Positions 16,134 to 24,625 of a DNA stretch of 64,000 nt are shown piece after piece. Numbering within the stretch: position 1 is the stretch's first letter; every line of letters starts with the position of its first letter. Source of the DNA: DAIOEK01 sp963721445 (lineage in GTDB: Bacteria > Chloroflexota > Anaerolineae > Anaerolineales > Anaerolineaceae); assembly GCA_963721445.1 (NCBI GenBank), contig CAVRIZ010000005.1:1364001-1428000 (forward strand). Reading direction: 5' to 3'. The notes under the pieces are model-generated. The model saw only the letters and a list, made by a program, of their open reading frames with translations. It ran no database searches and had not been told where the DNA came from. Both the position numbers and the translations under genes were made by a program.

Positions 16134-16860
16134 GACGTGGGCATCTGGGAGTAGGAGGCATCGCCCCCTATCCTCAGGATTAAGATAACCCGGTACAACA
16201 TATTTCAACTATCCCCCGACCTCCGCTTCTGTAAACTACCACCCCCGGAATAATATAACCACTCCCGCCTGGCTTCTGCACAGAGATGTGGGCATCTGGG
16301 AGTAGGAGGCATGACCTCCTACTCCCAGAGAAATATAGCCCGGGCTGTTCCTGCCGTTTGATTATTGAGCGATCATGCCCGGGCGCCATCCCCCGGCCCC
16401 TTCCAGCGACCGATGTCCCGAAGATCTTGATCCTTTCGCTGGAAGGGGAGAATTCATGAAGAAGGGGTCAACCGCTTCTATGAACACCCCCCTGGAATAA
16501 TATGACCCCTTGGCTGCATAGTGACGTGGGCATCTGATAGAAATAAAACAGCCCGGGCTATTCCTGCCGTTTGGGCAGTGAGCGAGTATGCCCGGCGCCA
16601 TCCCCCGGCCCCTTCCAGCGACCGATGTCCCGAAGATCTTGATCCTTTCGCTGGAAGGGGAGAATATCAATAATAGAAGCGGGGGTCAAGTCCCCCGCTT
16701 CTATGAACAACCACCCCTGGAATAATATGACCTCTCTCACCTGGCTTTTGCATAGAGATGTGGGCATCTGGGAGTAGGAGGCATCGCCTCCTACTCCCAG
16801 AGAAAGTATAGCCCGAGCTGTTCCTGCCGTTTGATTATTGAGCGATCATGCCCGGGCGCA
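16134..16860. repeat. array of imperfect ~235-bp structured repeats, non-coding
   Basis: Four units begin with (A)CGTGGGCATCTGGGAGTAGGAG-like sequence at about 16134, 16284, 16523 (truncated) and 16757. They share further modules: a GCCCGGGC...GCCCGGGC pair (16338-16345 with 16377-16384; similar at about 16551 and 16811), a 13-bp hairpin CCCCTTCCAGCGA / TCGCTGGAAGGGG (16397-16448 and 16609-16660), and a CCTGGAATAATATGACC block (about 16491 and 16717, degenerate at 16245). Two further hairpins are perfect: 14 bp CTGGGAGTAGGAGG / CCTCCTACTCCCAG at 16296-16328 and 16768-16800, and 13 bp at 16673-16704 around GAAGCGGGGG. Short ORFs in it merely follow the repeats. It fills the gene-free stretch between the S1C protease and the next lipoprotein; 15964-16133 otherwise holds only the putative promoter. 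Confidence 0.85.
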
Positions 16861-16903
16861 AATCCCCTACACCTGGGAAAAATCAACAAGTGAATAAAAT
16901 GAT

Positions 16904-17944
16904 CTATTGTGCGTCGAGGGCTTTGAAGTGATTGGTGAGCGTGTAGGTAATATAGTTCTCCCACAGGTCCATCACCTCATTCTGTCGAAAATCATGATTA
17001 CAGAAAGTCTGGAAGACCGTCCGGCCATCCATACAGACCGTGATCATGCCATCCTTCTTACTATCGTTTTTGAACAACCCTGCCACGATCTCCGCATCAC
17101 CCGTGGAACGGACCCGGACCCGGTCGCCCGCGTTCGACATCCAGTAACGGTTGTAATGCAGCAGGGGCAGCACCACATTGGGTTCATTGAGAATCGGATG
17201 GTCGGGTTTCACCCAGTAGATCGATTCTGCCAGATCCCAATTCGTATCGTAGGATATACCACATTCCGACGTGAAATTCCGCATCTTTCCGGCGCCCAGA
17301 ATGTCCATATACCAGACCTCGGCAATGATGGCTGTCTTTTTATACGCCTGTTCAAGCAATACATCCCAGAATTCGCCTTGAATCGCGTTGTGATTTTCAG
17401 CCCCGACGATGATCAGGTCCCACTTTGTTCCTGAATCGAGATTAGCCATAAACTCGCCCGAGTAATCGAGGGTCGATGTGTATTTCAACCCCATCCGTTT
17501 GAGTGTTTCTTCGATCACTTGACCGATCCCCAACTCATTCGTGTCTTCGTAGAGCAGAATCTTGGCGTTTTTGATCCGCTGGGAATAATCAATTTCCCCG
17601 GGTGTCAGTTCCACCGTTGGCGCGATAACCGGTTCTGAGGTGAAAGTTGGTTCTTCGGTTGGCGGATTCTCGGTGGGAGCGGAGAGCGCGACCTGGGTCT
17701 GTTGGAGCGCGATCTGGGTCTGCTGCAGGTCCATCACCAATTGGGTGGACTGAAGCGCCAGCTTCGCATCCATCTCAGCCTGGCTGGTCTGCTGGAACGC
17801 CAGGGCGGTTGCGCCCGCGTCAACTGGAGGCGGAGAAGCGCTCGGTGCGGCACTGCTGAGACAGGCAGCCTGTACGATGAAAAGCACCACGAGAATACCA
17901 ACCCATCCCGATAAACGATCAAAGGGCTTCCGGCGATTGTCCAT
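16904..17944 (-). CDS. lipoprotein of unknown function with coiled-coil N-terminal region
   Basis: 346 residues with a GGAGGAGAGC ribosome site. A signal sequence has its lipobox Cys at residue 28 (VQAAC). The region of about residues 45-90 is a Gln-rich coiled coil with repeated QQTQ motifs (LQQTQIALQQTQVAL). A Pro/Thr linker follows, then a globular C-terminal domain from about residue 120 that starts with an alpha/beta pattern (NAKILLYEDTNELGIGQVIEETL, WDLIIVGAENHN), reminiscent of glutamine-amidotransferase-like or flavodoxin-like folds. I do not recognise the family and give no enzyme function. It lies downstream of the monophosphatase gene on the same strand, next to the repeat array. 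Confidence 0.75.
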   Translation of the reverse strand: MDNRRKPFDRLSGWVGILVVLFIVQAACLSSAAPSASPPPVDAGATALAFQQTSQAEMDAKLALQSTQLVMDLQQTQIALQQTQVALSAPTENPPTEEPTFTSEPVIAPTVELTPGEIDYSQRIKNAKILLYEDTNELGIGQVIEETLKRMGLKYTSTLDYSGEFMANLDSGTKWDLIIVGAENHNAIQGEFWDVLLEQAYKKTAIIAEVWYMDILGAGKMRNFTSECGISYDTNWDLAESIYWVKPDHPILNEPNVVLPLLHYNRYWMSNAGDRVRVRSTGDAEIVAGLFKNDSKKDGMITVCMDGRTVFQTFCNHDFRQNEVMDLWENYITYTLTNHFKALDAQ

Positions 17945-17982
17945 GCTCTCCTCCGATGTACTTGTATTGATCTTATTATTTA

Positions 17983-18772
17983 TCAGATGTCTTCGTCACG
18001 CAATAGGGAATTCATGACCGAGTGAAGATTGGGGTTGGCAGCCAGTAACGCGATCTTATCAGACAGGTCGATCGGCCCACCTTCAATCGAGGTGACGATC
18101 CCTCCGGCTTCTTCCACCAGTAAAATACCCGCCGCCACATCCCAGGCATTGATATCCAGTTCCCAGTAACCATCGAGGCGGCCGGAGGCGATATAACAGA
18201 GATCGAGTGCGGCTGAGCCGAGTCGCCGGACACCCTGCGTCTGCATGGTGAAGCGGCTGTAATGATCCAGGTTATGTCTATCGGATGTGGAAACATCATA
18301 GGGAAAACCGGTGACCAGCAGCGAATGGATGAGGTCTGGAGTGGATGAGACTTCAATTCTTTCCTGGTTAAGCCAGGCTCCACCGCCTGCCCTGGCATGG
18401 TACATCTCGTCGTGGATGGGATCGTACACCACGCCCAGGATAACCTTGCCTTCCAGAGCGAGTGCGATGGTTGTGGAAAAAAGGGGCAGCCCGTGGGCAA
18501 AGTTGACTGTACCGTCGAGTGGATCCACATACCAGCAATAAGGAGACTGTTTGTCATTGGACCCCAACTCCTCGGCTACGATGCGATGATCCGGCCAATG
18601 TTGCCGGATCTGATCGAGGATGTATTCTTCTGCTTGTCCATCGGCTTCGGTGACAATATCGATCGTCCCTTTGTGACGAATTGAGATGTACTTCTCCGAA
18701 TCGGGATCGCAAGATCTGCCCTGCAGTCCGGGCGATCTGCTGCAGATCGGAAATAACTGGATTTTCTGACAT
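17983..18772 (-). CDS. inositol monophosphatase family protein, one frame break
   Basis: The start at 18772 (GAGGAAAAG ribosome site) reads MSENPVISDLQQIARTAGQI up to about 18695, then coding sense moves to another frame. That frame continues RHKGTIDIVTEADGQAEEYI, IRQHWPDHRIVAEELGSND, and the main body. Metal-binding motifs of the family are present: EE in VAEELGS, DPLDGTVNFAHG, and WDVAAGILLVEEAGG near the C-terminus. Family members dephosphorylate inositol phosphate, fructose 1,6-bisphosphate, PAP or histidinol phosphate; the exact substrate cannot be told from sequence alone. Length after repair (about 262 residues) is normal. It lies 25 bp downstream of the HD-domain gene. Confidence 0.88.
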
Positions 18773-18797
18773 CTTTTCCTCAGTGAATAAATTTAGA

Positions 18798-19448
18798 TCA
18801 TGCTTCTGCGTTCATTTCCGCGATCAGCCGCTTGTAATAGTCATCAAGATATTCATGCCGGCTTTTGGCGATCTCTCTGGCAGACGCGGTATAGAGGCGG
18901 TCCTTTACGTTCCGTAATTTAAAGATGAATTCGTGATAACTGCTGTGCGCTTCGCCGGGTAACTTCTCACCGGTGCGCAGGAATTGTTCCGAGACCGGCG
19001 CGTACACTGGCTGACCATCCAGAACGGCATAGGCGATCGTCCGGGCGACACCGACCGCCCCCAAAACATCCAGTTTATCGGCGTCAAAGAGGACCTTCGC
19101 TTCCAGGGTCTGAGGTTCTTCCCGTCCGGCGCGGAATCGGTGGGCGCGGATGCAGTGCAGAACCGCTTCCAGGCGGTCTTGCTGCCAACCTTCCTTCTGT
19201 AAGATAGTACGGGCAAATTCCGCTGAGCTTAGGTGGTGGTTGGCTCTTCCCGCTGCGTTTTCGCTTCCGGGGGCACTGCCTTCCGCGTCATGCAGTAATG
19301 CCGCGGTTTGAACGATCTCCAGGTCGGCGCCTTCTGCCAGCGCCAGGCGGGTAGCCATGTGGTAGACCCGCTCGATATGAGCAAAATCGTGGACTGGATC
19401 GGTATCGCTATACCAGGCGTGGGCTGTTTCCAAAGTCAATGAGTTCAT
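18798..19448 (-). CDS. HD-domain phosphohydrolase
   Basis: 216 residues with the metal-binding HD pattern: His in HDFAHIERVYHMA, His-Asp in AALLHDAEG, and Asp in LFDADKLDVLGAVG. This subgroup (YedJ/YpgQ-like) hydrolyses phosphate esters or nucleotides; the true substrate is unknown. The ATG overlaps the HutI stop (ATGA), so it is translationally coupled to it. Confidence 0.88.
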   Translation of the reverse strand: MNSLTLETAHAWYSDTDPVHDFAHIERVYHMATRLALAEGADLEIVQTAALLHDAEGSAPGSENAAGRANHHLSSAEFARTILQKEGWQQDRLEAVLHCIRAHRFRAGREEPQTLEAKVLFDADKLDVLGAVGVARTIAYAVLDGQPVYAPVSEQFLRTGEKLPGEAHSSYHEFIFKLRNVKDRLYTASAREIAKSRHEYLDDYYKRLIAEMNAEA

Positions 19449-20713
19449 GATACCGGGTATTCCTTTCCCTTTTGGATGACGGTATGCACCAGGTTGGTGC
19501 CGAAGCGATATCCCAGGTGGCGGTAATCCGCTTCGTTTAATATTATCAAATCAGCCTGCTTGCCGGGTTCCAGCGAACCAATCTGATCATCGCGCAGGAT
19601 GGCTGCAGCGGCATTGATCGTGGCCGCGCAAATTGCTTCGGCGGGTGTCAGCTTCATGAAACGGCAGGCCAATGCGATGGCAAACTGCATGCTCTCATTC
19701 CAGGCGGTTCCCGGGTTGCAGTCGGTCGCCAGGGCGAGTAATCCGCCGGAAGCGATGATCTCCCGGGCGGGTGTATATTCGGAATGACCGAGACCAAATG
19801 GGGTGCAGGGGAGGGCGACCGCTACGGTATTACTCTGACCGAATGCTTCTATCTCGGCCGGGGAAGTCTTCACCAGATGGTCTGCGCTTGCGGCTTTCAT
19901 TGAGATTGCCAGCCCACACCCGCCCTGGTTTTCGAATTCATCCGCGTGGACCTTGAGTGGAAAACCGAGCGCGATGGCTTTTTCGAGTATTTGCCTCGTC
20001 TGGTCGAGATCGAATGCCCCCCGCTCACAGAAGACATCCACGAATGGTTTGCGGGCATGAGTCCCGGTATTGGTCGAAAACACCTCCCACCATCGCGCCA
20101 GTTCCGGCAGCATCACCTCGGTCAGATGGCTGGTATATCCATCCGGATCGCCTTTGTATTCAGGGGCTACGGCATGGGCACCAAGATAAGTGGGAACGAT
20201 CTCAGGGATTCCGTCTTCATTGAGTGAGTACAATACCGCAAGTTGATTCAACTCGGATGAGCTGTCCAACCCATATCCCGTTTTCACCTCTGCGGTGGTT
20301 GTGCCATATTTGAACATGACCCGCGCCCGTTTCCGGGTCTGTGCCAGAAGGTCTGGCGCGCTGGCGTTTCGGGTGGCTCGAACAGTGGAGAGGATCCCTC
20401 CTCCCTGCTCGAGTATCTCGAGATATGTTTTCCCCTGCAGGCGCAGCTCAAATTCGTTCGCCCGATCGCCAGCCCAGATCAGATGGGTGTGCGGATCAAC
20501 AAACCCGGGCATCACCACCTGGTGGTGTGCATCCAATAGTGGCTCGTTCGGGAAACGGGACCGTAAATCACTTGAGTTTCCCACCTGTTGAATCACGCCA
20601 TCCTGGTAGAGGACTGCCCCATCCGGAATGATATCCAATTCGCCCATCCGGGTACCCCGGCGTTTTCCACCTGCGATTGTCAATAGTTGAGACGCGTGGA
20701 TCAGCAAGGTCAT
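19445..20713 (-). CDS. hutI: imidazolonepropionase
   Basis: Counting from the ATG at 20713 (ribosome site GGGAGGAAATAATT), 422 residues, the normal HutI length. HutI hydrolyses 4-imidazolone-5-propanoate to N-formimino-L-glutamate in histidine degradation. Amidohydrolase motifs are present: HTH in PGFVDPHTHLIWAGDR, the HADEF metal site, and LATDCNPGTA with LKPG-like SLEPGKQADLII near the end. No hutH, hutU or hutG is in the window, so it is an isolated hut gene. It is also readable in frame with an upstream membrane-protein segment (see the entry at 20714-21334). Confidence 0.93.
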   Translation of the reverse strand: MTLLIHASQLLTIAGGKRRGTRMGELDIIPDGAVLYQDGVIQQVGNSSDLRSRFPNEPLLDAHHQVVMPGFVDPHTHLIWAGDRANEFELRLQGKTYLEILEQGGGILSTVRATRNASAPDLLAQTRKRARVMFKYGTTTAEVKTGYGLDSSSELNQLAVLYSLNEDGIPEIVPTYLGAHAVAPEYKGDPDGYTSHLTEVMLPELARWWEVFSTNTGTHARKPFVDVFCERGAFDLDQTRQILEKAIALGFPLKVHADEFENQGGCGLAISMKAASADHLVKTSPAEIEAFGQSNTVAVALPCTPFGLGHSEYTPAREIIASGGLLALATDCNPGTAWNESMQFAIALACRFMKLTPAEAICAATINAAAAILRDDQIGSLEPGKQADLIILNEADYRHLGYRFGTNLVHTVIQKGKEYPVS

Positions 20714-21334
20714 AATTATTTCCTCCCGGTACTTACGGGTTTCCCAGCGCCGCCAGATCAATGTTAAGACAAAACCACTGGCAATGGAGAATAACAGAGT
20801 CAGGAAGAATAATAGTTGAATCAACCATGATCCGGATTGTGAAATGGGTGATTCGGGATGGAGAACACTGGTCAGGGCGGATAATCCGTAAAGTAGCGCG
20901 ATGGCAAACAGGGTGTTTGCAGAGGCAGTCAGCACAGGCTTATTGATCAGGGTAAGACCAACCTGCAGCAATGTGCCAACAATGGCGAAACCGAACGGAA
21001 CGCGCCAGCGGGGTTCGTCAAAAAAGAATCCATTCCAACTGAGCTGCATTAATAGCAATGACATGGGCAAATAGGTCAGCCAATAGCATAACGCGGAGCG
21101 ACCCAGGGCGGACGACCAGCCGTACAGGTCCACTTTACGGGTGACGATGGCGGCAATGCCAGCCAGGCCAGCGGCTGAAAACAGAGCGATACCGGTCCAT
21201 ACCCAGGCGCCATGAAAATAGATCACCCGTATGATGGTTCCGAGTGATTTTTCGGGAGGCACGAGCCACACCACCAGTAATGCCAACCCGACAAAAACCA
21301 GCCAGAGATAAATTAGCGTCCGAAATTTAGGCAT
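20714..21334 (-). CDS. membrane protein in frame with hutI, CcmC/CcsA-like
   Basis: The frame starting at 21334 encodes about 207 residues with six to seven hydrophobic helices before it runs straight into HutI without a stop. An RVIYFHGAWVW segment after the first helix recalls the CcmC-type cytochrome c assembly family (which has YxHxPxAW), but the match is weak and I only suggest it. A one-base shift near 20725 would give a TAA just before the hutI ATG, the normal operon arrangement, so the fusion may be an artefact. A TATAAT on the minus strand at 21345-21340 lies only 5 bp before the ATG, suggesting a leaderless transcript. Confidence 0.6.
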
Positions 21335-21349
21335 AAATCATTATAATGC

Positions 21350-21383
21350 AGACCCCCGAAGCAGTTTTCGCATTCGGGGGTCT
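21350..21383 (-). terminator. hairpin between the small gene and the membrane-protein gene
   Basis: An 11-bp perfect stem AGACCCCCGAA / TTCGGGGGTCT with a 12-nt loop, nearly the same stem as the gyrA/gdhA terminator. It lies 19 bp after the small gene at 21402. No T-run follows on the minus strand, so termination may be partial. Confidence 0.6.
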
Positions 21384-21401
21384 GGTCTGTTTTGATTTGA
21401 T

Positions 21402-21659
21402 TTACTCGATCGTTGGCTTGGGTGGTTCGGGCATCTGCACCACATACACATTGTGAGCATCAAATTTTTCCACCAGGCCGACTTTCTTAAGATGGGTCAA
21501 TTCCTCATCTATGGTTGTATGAGATACATCCTCTTCCATCCAGGATGAAATCTTACCAGTCAATATTTCCTGGCAGACACCATTCCCCCAATCCACTACA
21601 ATTTCACTGGATTTAAGAGTAAGCACGCAATGTCTGCTGATTGGTATCCCTGTTTTCAT
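21402..21659 (-). CDS. small protein of unknown function
   Basis: 85 residues, MKTGIPISRHCVLTLKSSEI at the start and a Pro-rich tail. The middle (ISSWMEEDVSHTTIDEELTHLKKVGLVEKF, read in parts) looks like a winged-helix or PqqD-like helix pair, with an ILTGKIS turn. I do not recognise the family. It lies between the Rrf2 regulator and the membrane/hutI genes on the same strand, 54 bp after the regulator. Confidence 0.55.
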   Translation of the reverse strand: MKTGIPISRHCVLTLKSSEIVVDWGNGVCQEILTGKISSWMEEDVSHTTIDEELTHLKKVGLVEKFDAHNVYVVQMPEPPKPTIE

Positions 21660-21713
21660 GTGCTTCTCCCTGAAGCTGTGTTCCGGTAGGGCGGGCGAGA
21701 AAGATGATTGTAT

Positions 21714-22115
21714 CTAGGCGAGGATGGCAAATGAGGTGGTTTTTAATCGATTGACCAGTTCAGCCTGGGTGTCACACCAGATCGGGCGGATGGGGCAGTC
21801 TTCGCCAAAACCGCAGGAGTGGATATTCAAGGTACAGTCATTCAGAGTGATGGGTCCATCAATGGCTTCCACCACATCCAGGATGCTGATTTCCGCCGGC
21901 GTCCGGGCAAGTGTTACACCTCCCCGGGCTCCTCGGGAGGTATGAATTAGCCCCGCAATGGAGAGCTGGGAAATGATCTTCGCAAGAAAAGACGAAGGGA
22001 TCTTTTTGGTATCCGCTATGTGGCTTGTAGCCGCGCGCTCTCCGGGTTTAAGACCGGACAGGTACAACATGGCTCGGATGGCGTAATCGGCCTGGCGGGT
22101 GATCTGCATGGACAT
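21714..22115 (-). CDS. Rrf2 family transcriptional regulator
   Basis: 133 residues. N-terminal winged helix (QITRQADYAIRAMLYLSGL, IPSSFLAKIISQLSIAGLI, TSRGARGGVTLAR) and a C-terminal helix with clustered cysteines (NDCTLNIHSCGFGEDCP, then IWCD). The Cys spacing matches Rrf2 proteins that bind an Fe-S cluster (IscR, NsrR). It may sense redox, NO or cluster status; its targets are not obvious here. Confidence 0.9.
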   Translation of the reverse strand: MSMQITRQADYAIRAMLYLSGLKPGERAATSHIADTKKIPSSFLAKIISQLSIAGLIHTSRGARGGVTLARTPAEISILDVVEAIDGPITLNDCTLNIHSCGFGEDCPIRPIWCDTQAELVNRLKTTSFAILA

Positions 22116-22230
22116 ACCCTCTTTGGTAAAAATGATGAAAATTGTCTTATATAGTGTATTTTATCACCATCCAACCCGCAATAGCGAAACTTCCTATCGC
22201 TGGCAGGATGGGGCCAAATCTGCCGGGAAA

Positions 22231-23466
22231 TTAACCGCGTGTGATCTCCTGAAGATCCTTCCGGTATTCCCGTAACATTCGGACCAGGTGTGATTTTCGA
22301 AATAAGTGGGTGACCGATCGTTCGGAAGCGGGACAATTGGCTGCACGCCAGACGACATCTGCGACCCGGTAGGAGGAATCGGGATGACCCAATTCCTGGG
22401 CTTTCACAGTCAGATCCTTCAGGACAGCCCGGTCTTTCTGAAGCCAATGGGAGCAGATCTCCAGCAGGTGTAATGGATCTCGGATCAATTCTCCAACGCC
22501 ATGATCGATCACATACTGCGCGTTACCCATTTCCTGCCCCGGCAGCACATTGACAAGGGCCATCGGGCGTCCTACAGCCAGCGCTTCCGAAACAGCCAAT
22601 CCGCCTGCCTTGCAGAGGATGATGTCCGCCGCACGCATCAGGGTGGGGACAAAATCTACAAAATTATGGATCTGCACCGGAACATGCCATTCTTCCTGCT
22701 GAAACCGTTCCAACAATTCATCATCTCCACCCGCAACAAGGATAAGCTGGACTGGCAATCCGGAATGGTTGATCCCCGTCAAAATTTCGGGCATCCCATC
22801 GATGCGCTTGCTTCCAAGCACCAACAGGGTGACCAGGTCGGGTTTCAATCCGAGTGATCTTCGGATTGCAGACGGCGTCCGTTTTTCTTCCATGATATCT
22901 GGAGATACCGGAATACCTGTGATTTTCACTTTGTGTTCCGGCAGACCGCCTTGAAGAGCCAGTTGACGGACTTCTTCGGTAGGGACAAGACAGAAGTCAA
23001 CCCCGCTATTGAACCAGATCCGATGGGTTGATACCAGGTCTGTGACGACGGTCAAGAGGGGAACTCCTTCTTTTCGCATGGTGAATAGCGCATCCAGTGG
23101 CGCCTGGTAAACCGGGTAGGTAGTGACAATTGCGTCAGGCTTATATTGGGTCACCAGGTCTTTCATGACATCATAGAGCATGAGGATGAAGGCACCGTGC
23201 ATCAACGTGGACGCGAGTCCGGCGTCGCTGGCTTCATACCCGAATCGGTATAACTCGGGCATGGTCTTCACCATCTTGTCGTAATCTGCCTGGGTATCTC
23301 GAAGGATGGGCGATGCCCGTTGATCATCCAATGGATTATGTAAAATCGTTTGGACATTATTTCCATTGGTTTTTTCCAACGCCGATTGAATGGCAAGCGC
23401 GGCACTCCGGTGGCCAAATCCGGCGTCTGCGTACAAGATCAAAACTCTTTTTGTCTTTGAATTCAT
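22231..23466 (-). CDS. processive diacylglycerol / MGDG-synthase-like glycosyltransferase
   Basis: 411 residues from the ATG at 23466 (MNSKTKRVLILYADAGFGHR). The N-terminal domain has the GFGHRSAALAIQSAL loop of the MGD1/UgtP (GT28-like) family and a DAIVTTYPVYQAPL strand. The C-terminal domain holds the nucleotide-sugar site (LVAGGDDELLERF, AADIILCKAGGLAVSEALAVGRP). Such enzymes transfer a sugar from a nucleotide donor to diacylglycerol to make glycolipids at the membrane. The upstream ORF start at 23556 would run into pncC and is not preferred. Confidence 0.88.
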   Translation of the reverse strand: MNSKTKRVLILYADAGFGHRSAALAIQSALEKTNGNNVQTILHNPLDDQRASPILRDTQADYDKMVKTMPELYRFGYEASDAGLASTLMHGAFILMLYDVMKDLVTQYKPDAIVTTYPVYQAPLDALFTMRKEGVPLLTVVTDLVSTHRIWFNSGVDFCLVPTEEVRQLALQGGLPEHKVKITGIPVSPDIMEEKRTPSAIRRSLGLKPDLVTLLVLGSKRIDGMPEILTGINHSGLPVQLILVAGGDDELLERFQQEEWHVPVQIHNFVDFVPTLMRAADIILCKAGGLAVSEALAVGRPMALVNVLPGQEMGNAQYVIDHGVGELIRDPLHLLEICSHWLQKDRAVLKDLTVKAQELGHPDSSYRVADVVWRAANCPASERSVTHLFRKSHLVRMLREYRKDLQEITRG

Positions 23467-23521
23467 AGACTTACCCGGATATTTATATCGAGGATAATGA
23501 GAGGGATGGTAGATCAGTTGC

Positions 23522-24028
23522 CTAAAGGACTCTTCCATCCAGCCAGGGTTGACCATCGGTCAGGTAACGCAACAAAGCCAGCAAACTCTCCTCTGCGGCT
23601 TTCGTCTTCACCCCTTCGCGGTCTCCTGGGAAACGAAATTTCTTTGCCCAAATTCCATCTGGGGCGCAAATACCGATCCAAACGGTTCCAACCGGTTTGT
23701 TCGGCATTCCACCACCCGGTCCGGCAATTCCACTGGCGGATATGGTCAAGTCTGCACGCAAAGCGTTGCGAACTCCAACCGCCATTTCCACTACCGTCTC
23801 CTGGCTAACCGCGCCAAGGCGGGTTATCGTGTCGTGTTCAACACCCAATAATTGTTCTTTGGCTTCATAGGAATAAGCGGTTACTCCCCCGAGGTAATAT
23901 TCCGAACTGCCGGCGACATTCGTTATGCGGTGGCTGATCAAACCGCCCGTACAGGATTCTGCGGTTGCCAGTTTCCAGCTCTTCTGACGAAAATACGATC
24001 CGATTAAATATTCCGGTCCGTCTGGCAT
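23522..24028 (-). CDS. pncC: CinA C-terminal / nicotinamide-nucleotide amidase
   Basis: 168 residues from the ATG at 24028, which has a CGAGGTCAGGC ribosome site. An alternative start at 24079 would place a TATAAT-type promoter element (about 24060) inside the gene. The CinA family motifs are present: LATAESCTGGLISHRITNVAG, YSYEAKEQLLGV, GAVSQETVVEMA and the SGIAGPGGG loop. PncC deamidates NMN to NaMN in pyridine nucleotide recycling. It is a stand-alone C-terminal domain, without the N-terminal MoaB-like part. Confidence 0.9.
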   Translation of the reverse strand: MPDGPEYLIGSYFRQKSWKLATAESCTGGLISHRITNVAGSSEYYLGGVTAYSYEAKEQLLGVEHDTITRLGAVSQETVVEMAVGVRNALRADLTISASGIAGPGGGMPNKPVGTVWIGICAPDGIWAKKFRFPGDREGVKTKAAEESLLALLRYLTDGQPWLDGRVL

Positions 24029-24115
24029 GCCTGACCTCGTTGGATTGAATGCACCTATTATACCTGTCTCTCTATCCATTTTTTATCATTTAGTTTATAT
24101 TTTGGGTGAACAACC

Positions 24116-24568
24116 ATGAAAACGACCCATTTTCGTCCTCCTAATAGCCGGCTGATTCGGGGATTATACACAATCGGATTTGGCTCGGTGATTGGACGGT
24201 TTATTCTTCTCCTCACGACGACTGGAAGAAAAACCGGCTTACCTCGCGTAACACCTCTCCAATACGAGCAGGTTGGGAATGATTTTTATGTTGGTTCCTC
24301 CCGTGGCTCACGGGCTGACTGGTACCAAAACATTTGTACCGAACCGTGTGTAAGCGTACAGGTAAAATCCCGGCGATTTTCCGGTATAGGCGAACCCGTG
24401 ATTGATCCTGAACGGATCAGCGATTTCCTGCAATTAAGGTTGGAGCGTCATCCAGCCATGATGGCGAGGATCCTCGCAATGGAAGGATTGCCACCCGCGC
24501 CAACCAGGGATCAATTGGTCGAGTACGCGAGATCGCTAACCATGGTGATCATCCACCCGGAACTATGA
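24116..24568 (+). CDS. nitroreductase / deazaflavin-dependent (Ddn/F420-type) family protein
   Basis: 150 residues with the split-barrel pattern of the Ddn family (LLLTTTGRKTGLPRVTPLQYE, YVGSSRGSRADWYQNI). Many members use F420; others bind FMN or have unknown chemistry, so no substrate is given. It starts 37 bp from the divergent pncC region and stands alone before uvrC. Confidence 0.8.
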   Translation: MKTTHFRPPNSRLIRGLYTIGFGSVIGRFILLLTTTGRKTGLPRVTPLQYEQVGNDFYVGSSRGSRADWYQNICTEPCVSVQVKSRRFSGIGEPVIDPERISDFLQLRLERHPAMMARILAMEGLPPAPTRDQLVEYARSLTMVIIHPEL

Positions 24569-24625
24569 TGTTTGTGACAGCTTCCTAATTGCTGATTAAC
24601 TACCCGGTGTTAGAATTAAACCAAT

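Noticed and set aside
16180..16767. Several short open frames inside the repeat array
   Set aside because: They share peptide stretches only because they read through the same repeated palindromes; no ribosome sites.
16134..16860. CRISPR array
   Set aside because: Repeat units are ~235 bp, imperfect, with internal hairpins and no short regular repeat-spacer pattern; no cas genes.
20714..21334. Firm call of a cytochrome c assembly protein (CcmC)
   Set aside because: Only the short YFHGAW-like motif matches and the Trp-rich haem-binding segment is not evident, so only a weak resemblance is stated.
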